Shown: one piece after another, positions 55,780-64,000 of the stretch
Layout: each line of letters begins with the position of its first letter
Numbering within the stretch: the first letter of the stretch is position 1
NCBI GenBank assembly: GCA_031308135.1
Contig: JAHLJT010004567.1
Coordinates: 31,531,602-31,595,601 of the forward strand
DNA from: Acheta domesticus
Lineage: Eukaryota > Arthropoda > Insecta > Orthoptera > Gryllidae
DNA: 64,000 nt
Direction of reading: 5' to 3'
Notes under the pieces: model-generated
Database searches by the model: none
What the model saw: the letters and a program-made list of their open reading frames with translations, nothing else
What the model was told of the DNA's origin: nothing
Translations under genes and position numbers: made by a program

Positions 55780-58555
55780 CTCCATTTGTGATGCTGGAAG
55801 TGGTGTCTTTTCTTTTTAAAATGAACGACAAAGAATTTTCTTAGTTGGCGACAAAATATTTTACTTCGAGGTTGCATTTAGGATGACCTCCAACTTTGGT
55901 ATCGGAAATAAACGTTCAGCAAAACTGTGCGTACTCGATACAAGGATCACACGACCTTTCACACCCAAGATTTTAATTGTATTGAAGATATAACTTATTG
56001 ATTAGGTTGGAATAAATTCTATACTGGGAAGCCTCCAAAGGTAATCTATTGGAAAATCCATCAAAGCATCACAACTGACTGGAATTTTGCGATTTAACAG
56101 ATTTAATTTTATTTTGTGCGTTAACTGATACGATGGTTCTCGATGTCTAACGAAAAGGCGCGTTATAAAGAAGAGCAGGCTAAGAACAGGGCCGCGTATC
56201 TACAAATGAAAGAAGCTTTGTGTTACGCGACGCGGACTGCTCTTGAAGGAAAATTAAAGAGAAAGTGATGGTAGAATTGCTTTGATTCCGCTTCCTGAAG
56301 ATTAAATTCGTTGTAGTCGACACAAAGTAGGCTTGAAACAATTTATCATTAAATAATCCAAGTCAAGAGTTTGTTTGTCGTTAAGATCATTGACGTCGGT
56401 TTTTGAATCGATGCATACCTAGTGCTGTGGATATACAAGTAACTCTTTACAGTAAAGCATGAAAAGGCAAATGTTGCTGAAAATATTTTTAGTTACGGAA
56501 CCAATGCGTGATGTGAATTAACGTAATGTAGGAAATGGTTGAGAGTTAAGAAACTCATTTCGCCCGTCTGGTAAGTTTCTGAGGGCTCATATAAGCATCG
56601 CACTGATAGGAACTGCCATTCGAAGAATGAATTGCTACGACAAACGCGGGAGTTGGATTTAGGGACACTTGGTCTACCGTAATGTTTTAAGAATGGGTTG
56701 TTATAAGTATAGGATTTCTTTTGATTGCCGACTTTTGATAACGTTTCTCGTAAGACATTTTTAATTACGTCCGAACGTTTTCCAAGTAATGAAATACTCT
56801 AAAAGCAATTTGGTTTTGCATTTAGAAGATGCACACGAAGGTGTACTACTGTCATAAATCCATAAACCTTGTTAAGTTGTCTTTATAAATCATTGACTTG
56901 TTTAAGTGATTTAATGACTTGACATACATGAGAATTTCAATGTTTGCGTTGCATTTTACACATTAATTATCTAACTACTACTGCAGAGAGCTAAAGTCAC
57001 TCAAAAAGCTTAACCGCAGTCACGTCTATTTAAAGTGCTGTAGTAAATGCATGCATTGTAGATTTAATTTGAAACTAGTGTTAGTAGCATAGTTTAAACA
57101 CACCTGATAATTAAACGTCAAATACTGGTAAGGGCGTGTTCCAAACGAATTGTGTATCTAACAAGCAGCAGGAACAAAACCCTACTGTATCATGTTGGAA
57201 ATAATACCGAAAGTTGCAATTTTGCATTCATGTATAATTATTACCACAAAATGAAATGAAAAGGGGGTAAGCAGGAAAAGTCTGAAATTGAACTTTCGAT
57301 TGATATTAATGGACGTTGCCCATTTAGTAGTTACAAATTCAAATCTTTTGGCTTAAAAAAACATTTATTCGAGCAGAATATGTGTTACTATAGAAAAAAG
57401 ATAATTTTCTGATCTTTTTTACTAAACGGATTTAAAATATTTTATATGCAATAAACCTCTCTCTACGCTAAAGAAATGTTATGATATTTTACTAGTTATA
57501 CGAAGCCATCGACACAAAACGCCATAAATATATTACTACGTTACTCTTTGTTGGGAATTATTCTTCAGCCCTGCATCAAACTGAAGACAATAAATATGGC
57601 ATTCTATAGAATATTGTACGAACTATTCGCCAGAGGCAAATGATACCTGCAACACATTTATGATACAATACACGTTACCATCGGCATGTCTCAGAAACAG
57701 TGCATCCGAGAGATTTAAATCCCAGGTTTCAGGAGCATTTGAAAGTCTCAATTTTTGTCAAATCACGCCTAAATTTGGACTTGTGTAATGCGGATTTCGG
57801 AGCTGAGACTTTCAAAGTTACCGACGTCATTTTCGAAGATACTTTCGCTTTTAAAACAATGATTTACAAAGTGAGGAGTGTCAAGTGTGGAATGTCAGAA
57901 TCAAGTAGTTTATTCTTTACGAATGAGATGTGCATGGGGTGGTGGTCGCGAATTGTATTGCTTCCTAAAGATCGGGCGCGCGTACAACTGTAAGATCCCA
58001 GTTTCGATACCAGGCGGCAGCGGGAAATTTGCTCGATGTGCTAATCATAAGCGAGTTCTTTAACCCAGCTAGGATCATGTTCGCAGCCAACTACTCAGAT
58101 TGGTGATATCCTAGATTACTTCTGAGGGATTGTCAGAGCATCACCGTGCTGAACGCGCCACGAGCCGTACGTTCTACTACCTTTCTGAGCCTACTCCCCC
58201 CTTTTCCTTTCTTAAGGATGGACGTTGACCTGTTCCCCCTCCCCCAACATCATATGAACCATGCTCTTCGAATGACGGAAAATATCCGTCTAGCGTTGGA
58301 GGACACGCATCTGGCAGAATACGAAACCTTTGAGACGCCAAAATCTGTGTCTCGTATTGGGTTAATAGATACTTATACTAATAATGATTGAATTTATAAA
58401 GTTGAAGGTGTAATATAATATACGTTTCAACTTAAATGATCATTTTTTATCTTAACGTTCATGAATCGCCAACAACTAACAGTGTAGGTTTCTCGGAATA
58501 TTTAAAATCAATTTGAAATCTTCATTCGTATGACATCATCGTCCATTGAACCAAC
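55780..58555. other. 2.8-kb spacer or intron
   Basis: AT-rich DNA with no supported exon. A tRNA-like B-box relic, ccagtttcgataccagg, at about 57998 may mark an old SINE. The 97-codon frame at 57700-57993 has no recognised domain. Confidence 0.45.
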
Positions 58556-58559
58556 TTGC

Positions 58560-58830
58560 AGAACTTCGCTTACGCTGTCAGGTGTGTTCCCTCGGTCGTG
58601 TTCCGCTCCCTTGCTCTGGGTGCATTCCTTTTGGAGAGTCGTAAGCTCAGCGGGGGCGAGTGGAGTGGGCGGGAGGCGGAGCGCCTGTCAACAGGTAGCG
58701 CAGGTCGATGGGCGCCTCATCACGAATTGAAGGCGCTCTGCGATCGGTCGCTTAATGCCGCTCCCGCCACCAGACGCCAGACGCCGCGCGCCTCCCTTTG
58801 GCAGGCGCACGCCCGCTCCTAGGGGATACG
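58560..58830. promoter_or_regulatory. CpG-enriched patch
   Basis: It contains agcgggggcgagtggagtgg, gcgggaggcggagcgcc and gacgccgcgcgcctccc. Possibly a promoter island; no direction is assigned. Confidence 0.4.
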
Positions 58831-59000
58831 TCGCGTCGATCCGTATACAAACATGTGAAACACTACTTCAGATCTGCTCAATGAGTGGATTCAGGGCAGC
58901 GCAACGTGGCCCTCTAAAGCTCCAGGGCGTCTCTGGGAAAATTCCTTCCACTCAGCCCTCTCCCTATCCCTTTACGTCATACGTATGTAAACGACAAGAA
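58775..59000. repeat. Duplicated segment, copy A
   Basis: It shares with copy B (59615-59840), in order: gcgcacgcccgctcct, cgt.gatccgt.tacaaac, ggattcagggca.cg, and ctctccctatc.cttt. Divergence is high, so this is an old repeat or segmental duplication. Confidence 0.6.
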
Positions 59001-59094
59001 AAAACAGGCAAAATAAAGAATTTGTGTATGACTTCTTGGCTATCCGGGAGACGCCGCGTCGTTGGCTGAGAGGGCGGCGTTTCGCCAGTCATCT

Positions 59095-59470
59095 CCCAGG
59101 CTTCCTCAGGGCAATCTCTCTCCTCCTCTCTCTCTGTGGGGGGTTAGTTACAGAAACGTTTCTCACACCGTAATCTACAGGATGAGATCTTCTTGAAAGT
59201 TTCTACATTTTTGCTGGTTCCGCGCCCCACCTTCTCAAAGGCGTGCAGAATCTGCAACTAAATGTGAATTAGAGGGACATAGGGAGGCAGAACCAAAGAC
59301 AGAGAGAGATACACTCAGGGACAGTCAGAGGTAGATAGAGAGAGACAGACGATGAGAGAGAAACGGAGAGAGAAGAAGAGAGGAGAGACAGAGAGGGTAC
59401 AGTGGTGAGACAGAGACGGTGAGGGAGACGGAGAAAGGGAGAGGGAAGGAGAAAGAGGGAGATAAAGGGT
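59095..59470. repeat. Pyrimidine then purine low-complexity block
   Basis: A ctctctctcctcctctctct run at 59117-59137 is followed by about 190 bp of gagagacagaga-type purine sequence (59275-59470). Confidence 0.85.
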
Positions 59471-59614
59471 AGAACAACGTCAGCAAATCTCCGCTATTTT
59501 TTATTATCAGAATTAATATTCAGAGTTATTATATCATATTTAATGTTATTTATAACTTGAAGTGTAAAAACGCATAACTTCTCCTGTGATTTCCTTTTGA
59601 ATTCGCAAACATGT

Positions 59615-59840
59615 CCATGTACCCGACGCTCGTCGCCCACCTGAGACAGACGCACACCTGCTCCTCAGGAGAGGTCGTGTTGATCCGTCTACAAACACTG
59701 GCAAACAATGTACAAATACTGGCAAACACTGGCTTGCCCAACAACCTGGATTCAGGGCATCGTGGGCCAGAAACGTCCCGGAGCATCACTGAAAACATTT
59801 CCACCCCCACCTCTCTCCCTATCACTTTCCCCGCTACGGG
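59615..59840. repeat. Duplicated segment, copy B
   Basis: Partner of 58775-59000, about 840 bp downstream and in the same orientation. It also carries a small internal repeat, actggcaaaca (about 59697-59733, three partial copies). Confidence 0.6.
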
Positions 59841-59844
59841 CGGC

Positions 59845-61445
59845 CCGCCGCACCCCGTATCTTTGCCGTACCTCCTATCTAGTCTTTCCAGAACTGAGCT
59901 TAAAATATCGTGCTTGGTCGCGAATGACGCTTATGTGCCGGCGGCGGCGGCGGCGGCCTCAAGAGAGACCGTAGGGTCATTGTTTTGCATAACTGTACGC
60001 ATCTTTTTCTCCTGCTTAAATAATTCGTAGCTCCTCCTTTTCGTATCCTATCATAAGGCTCATTACGTAAGAGACTTTTTCAAATAACAATTTTGCAAAA
60101 GAAAAATTTTACAAAAAGCACAAACAACCTCAATTCACATAAGCAAACGATTATTTGCTTCCAGAATGGTTTGCTTTACTAACATCACAAAGCAAAATTA
60201 CTTTTCTTCTGAAAGGAACCACACCATCTGTATTATTTTTGCAGAAAGACAAATGTGGCATATTCATTAAGTGTTTTCGTAATCTGTTCGTAGAAGGCAT
60301 ACGCATACGAGGGAATGGTGGGATCATTTCTGTAGGTCATAGAGTGACATTTATGGTACAATAATTTAACATTAACTAATATTTTGCAAATTTGAGGGTT
60401 GGTTCATTTCTGCAGAATGCCAATTCTGCCTTACTGCTTAAGAAAATACGGTGGAATGACAAATACTTCGGATCGTTGATCAAAGTTACTCTCGAAATAA
60501 TGGTTTCGTGGGGAGGATTTCGCTTGCTTAATTCCAGAGAAGATAAACTTTCTAGAATTAATTTTCTCTACGACTACTCCAGAATGCACGCATTTCTGCA
60601 CGAATCGGATACAGTAATGATGACGAATATTATTCTCGCACAGCTGTCGACCAATTACATTCGTTTTAGTTCATTTCACACCACAGAGGTTTCTTGGAGT
60701 CACCTACAGAGGCGTTGCGTGCTCTGCTGCGGCAGGTCGCAACTGTCGTAAGAAAGGTGAACAACAAAACAGTATGCGAGTTGGTGATCGTTGGGAAGGT
60801 TACGTGGTAACGGAAGGTTATTTGGATGATTCTTGGTCAAACAAAATGTCTACCGCAAACACTACTGCAGTAAGTAGAACATAATACACCTTTCATTCAA
60901 AGTACTTGTGTAAAAGAAACATCACATTCTTCTAGTAATTCTATTTTAAATGAAATCCGCTCAAATCACGAGTCAATTCCATCGATAATGAATATGACTA
61001 ATTGCCCTAATTTCACAATTAATTTTTCCAGAAAGCAAATCTTCACTAATTATGTATGTAATACTTGTTTTGTTTACTTTTTGTAGTTAATGTTGTAAAA
61101 CATTTCATTGATGAACAGAAAAGTACAATGAATGTAATATTATTTCAAAAAATAAAAACTTTTCAAGTATTTTCATTTAGTATTTTTAAAATATCAATTT
61201 CGGAGTCCTAGAGATAATTTAGCCTTCTGCCCGTGAAGAATGGCTATTATTCACACGTTGAAATTCCGACACTCGCTCCTACGTCGCTCGTGTTGTAAAC
61301 ATCAACTCATGAATAATACATATCATCCAACGCTCGTTGAAGAACATACTATCCTAATACTGCGATGTGCGTTACTGCAATTACTGGGGAATGTATTTTA
61401 AATAAATGAGGATCTTTCAAATGAATTGCGTCTTACAACTTCCCA
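59845..61445. other. Spacer
   Basis: It has a (gcg)n-like run, gccggcggcggcggcggcgg, at 59938-59956. The rest is AT-rich with no gene recognised, including a 119-codon frame at 60392-60751. Confidence 0.45.
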
Positions 61446-61449
61446 TCTC

Positions 61450-61800
61450 AATTTTCAGGGTGACCTCCCAATTGCCGGCCGACGCGTTTTATTATGCATA
61501 CATTTTTGCGTGGGTTTCATACAGCGCTCACTTGCGGGTAGGGTCGGTCGAGCGTAGCGTCCCGCATTTCAAATGGGTGCGCTATCTGGCCGCCGGAAGG
61601 CATAGAGCCGGCGAACTGTTGAGAGGGCACGTATTTCTGCTCAATTGCGCGAGCCGAGCGTTCAAACGTCCGAAATTGCGCTAACGACCCGAAGCGAGCG
61701 GCGCTCCGGGATAAAAGCCTGGCCGGGGGGGAGGGAGGGCGTACGGGCGGGCGTTCACTTCACCTGCGCTGCACACGCGAACTGCAAAACGCGCCACCCT
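61450..61800 (+). promoter_or_regulatory. CpG island with TATA-like box
   Basis: CpG-rich DNA (ggtcggtcgagcgtagcgtc, tggccgccggaaggc, cccgaagcgagcggcgctcc) with gggataaaagcctgg at 61708-61722. A start some 30 bp downstream would fall near 61745. No coding exon or donor is visible before the hexamer array, so the transcript, if any, may run into the array. Confidence 0.45.
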
Positions 61801-61926
61801 CAAGGTCGTCTGCACTCGCGCCCATGTCCTTGCACCAGAGCGTTCGCCCTTCCCCTCGCACTCGGCCTCGGATTCACATTCATCTTTGCACAGTTATTAG
61901 CCCTGACAATGGCGATGGTACTGACT

Positions 61927-62508
61927 CTCGCCCTCGCCCTCGCCCTCGCCCTCGCCCTCGCCCTCGCCCTCGCCCTCGCCCTCGCCCTCGCCCTCGCCCT
62001 CGCCCTCGCCCTCGCCCTCGCCCTCGCCCTCGCCCTCGCCCTCGCCCTCGCCCTCGCCCTCGCCCTCGCCCTCGCCCTCGCCCTCGCCCTCGCCCTCGCC
62101 CTCGCCCTCGCCCTCGCCCTCGCCCTCGCCCTCGCACTCGCACTCGCACTCGCACTCGCACTCGCACTCGCACTCGCACTCGCACTCGCACTCGCACTCG
62201 CACTCGCACTCGCACTCGCACTCGCACTCGCACTCGCACTCGCACTCGCACTCGCACTCGCACTCGCACTCGCACTCGCACTCGCACTCGCACTCGCACT
62301 CGCACTCGCACTCGCACTCGCACTCGCACTCGCACTCGCACTCGCACTCGCACTCGCACTCGCACTCGCACTCGCACTCGCACTCGCACTCGCACTCGCA
62401 CTCGCACTCGCACTCGCACTCGCACTCGCACTCGCACTCGCACTCGCACTCGCACTCGCACTCGCACTCGCACTCGCACTCGCACTCGCACTCGCACTCG
62501 CACTCGCA
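61927..62508. repeat. (CTCGCC)34 (CTCGCA)63 hexamer array
   Basis: The array is 97 perfect hexamers in one register: 34 units of ctcgcc (61927-62130) and then 63 units of ctcgca (62131-62508), with a single sharp switch and no intermixing. Half-units such as ctcgcactcgg occur just upstream (61855-61870) and gcactcgcactc just downstream. Every frame is open on both strands (Ala-Leu, Arg-Pro, Arg-Thr and others), an artefact of the unit. It carries one CpG per hexamer. Confidence 0.98.
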
Positions 62509-62509
62509 A

Positions 62510-63635
62510 TGACACACGCACTCGCACTCTCACACATCTTCAATCACTCGGCCTGGTCCTACCACTTACATCCATAGTCTCGTCTCGGTGCCTAGCTCAC
62601 GGCCAAATCATTGTCACTTCATCCTAATTGTCATGCACATTGGTTCATTGACCTTCCTTACACCTCTTATACATCCTTTGCTCCTCGCTCATCATACCAC
62701 AACTTCCTTTCACCATCATTCAGGCGTCATATCGTTGTTCTTCGATCGTTACTCACCCCTCTTCCCTTAGCCGTCCTAGATTAATTATCATCCTCATTTG
62801 TGGTTCCTCTTCCCTGCTCTGTTCCCGTATCCTGATCACCACCAATTGCCGTGCGTCCCTCATCATTCAAATCACCCCAGTCGGCACTTCACGCCTTACG
62901 GTGAGATCCTTTTCAAAATATTTCACCTTCACTGATTGATGCTTTTACACAGTCTCCCTACAATTTTTCAAGTGCTTTTCATTATCTTTTGGTCTGCTCC
63001 CTTCGCTGCTGTCAACTCCATTGTTGCGTGAACAAGATGTCACGCTGCCATTGGCCATTTGCTGTCCTTTTGAACCGAATGACCTATTTATTTTCACATT
63101 CACCTCGGCGGCTAATCTTGTTTCCTCTTCAATACTCTTCTGCCTCGTTCGCAAACCACTCACGCATTTCCAAAGTCAATGACACGTACCGTTTGAAGTA
63201 ATACGAAACTCATTCAGGTCTCTCTCTCTCTCTACGTTACGCAATTCCTCTTTGCCCTCCATTCACCCATTTGTCTATAACACATAGCGGCACAGTTGCT
63301 AAGGTTGCAATTACGATACATCAGTCCCTGGACGTGAGTTATTATCTGAATGAGGTTCATTGAACTTCATACTTTCCTACTTAGTAGCCAGGAGCAGCAA
63401 AATAGATACTAAACAAAACCACACAAAAATATTTTTCAAAAAGTAGCATGCACAAGTAACTCAAGAACAAAAAATACCATACAAACCTAAAACACTGCAA
63501 TATACTAAATATTTTAACAAACAGACTTAATGAATGCTGCAATAATGTAGTACAGCCGTTGATTCCGTACCAAGAATATCAAAAAATTTCTATTCCGTGA
63601 CGAAAAACGGAAATATTATTTTAAGAATATTAAAC
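62510..63635. other. Spacer
   Basis: A C/T-rich shoulder to about 62900, then AT-rich. A short (ct)n run lies at 63218-63232. No gene recognised. Confidence 0.45.
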
Positions 63636-63639
63636 AACA

Positions 63640-64000
63640 ATAAAAACTCCTCCTAAATGGGAATTTTCTCTGAAAAAATTTGAACCATTTTTAAGAAAGT
63701 GGCGTTTAAGAACTACAGTAAATGCGAAATTTGAAGCTCTTATTCACAGACAATTTTCGAGTTTACCAAAAACTTCATTAGATATTATTTAAAATACATC
63801 AACTCACAAATACAATAGTATTTACAAAATGCTGAAAATGTGCACATTAATGGTGTGAGAGATCTTCCAAAAAACTACATTTGTGTAATTTTTCCAAAAA
63901 CAAGCAAATACACCAAAATGAACTTTACGTTTTATTGAAGAATGCAATTAGCACACTCCGTTCGAAAAGTTTGAAGAAAAAATTAGGAGAGATGGCGTTT
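63640..64000. repeat. R-AT dispersed repeat copy, cut by window end
   Basis: Words gaaaaaatttgaaccatt, taaatgcgaaatttgaagc, cacagacaattttcgag and acaaaatgctgaaaatg follow the same order as 49494-49720. It continues past the end of the window. Confidence 0.6.

Noticed and set aside
61645..62577. 310-codon Ala/Leu frame and companion Arg/Pro, Arg/Thr, Ser/Ala, Arg/Val and Cys/Glu frames
   Set aside because: They are produced by the hexamer array, which is open in all frames on both strands.
1..64000. CRISPR arrays, bacterial operons, phage or viral genes
   Set aside because: Tandem repeats here are contiguous without unique spacers, and there are no Shine-Dalgarno-led gene clusters or recognisable viral proteins.

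Overview
This window looks like noncoding chromosomal DNA from a large-genome animal, most likely an arthropod and probably an insect. The support is indirect. The background is AT-rich and poor in open reading frames. It is punctuated by CpG-rich islands, tRNA-derived SINEs, hAT-type nonautonomous transposons, foldback elements, a probable solo LTR and many expanded minisatellites. I recognise no complete protein-coding gene, no intact transposase or reverse transcriptase, no canonical tRNA or rRNA gene and no prokaryotic feature. The longest open frames all lie inside tandem repeats and are open only because the repeat unit is a multiple of 3 or lacks stop codons in every frame.

Layout. At 1-6.5 kb there is AT-rich sequence with a possible decayed ORF near 1.5 kb, an 18-bp minisatellite (1966-2415) that grades into a CpG island, and a second CpG island near 5.2 kb. 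At 6.5-13.2 kb there are CA/CATA microsatellites, head-to-head SINE fragments, a GC-rich island, an NRF-1/CCAAT promoter-like patch (9.9 kb), a decamer TC array, a hAT-like element and a CpG island. At 13.2-25.4 kb there are copies of a dispersed AT-rich repeat family, a 207-bp foldback with a hammerhead-like core, a 1.25-kb polypurine tract leading into a CpG island, and a probable solo LTR. At 25.4-35.3 kb there is a 14-to-16-bp minisatellite, three SINE copies, and a C-rich repeat block feeding a CpG/TATA region with a candidate first coding exon (30646-30694). At 35.3-50.1 kb there is a tandem-duplicated repeat, a minus-strand candidate exon ending in a good splice donor (40230-40014), more copies of the AT-rich family, a second SINE type and an ATCGAT-motif cluster. 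At 50.1-64 kb there are three short elements with hAT-type termini and 8-bp target-site duplications, a 272-bp foldback element, a strong CpG island with two splice donors (54989 and 55488), and a (CTCGCC)34(CTCGCA)63 array next to a TATA-containing CpG island.

Functional reading. The best candidates for gene parts are three CpG-associated first exons: plus strand at 30.6 kb, minus strand at 40.2 kb and plus strand at 55.4 kb. Each ends in a consensus-like donor with no evident continuation here, which would fit genes with very long first introns. This is inference. No multi-gene system is visible. The most unusual signals are the foldback elements that share a CUGANGA-stem-GAAA motif, and the repeated pairing of long GC-skewed tandem arrays with CpG islands.
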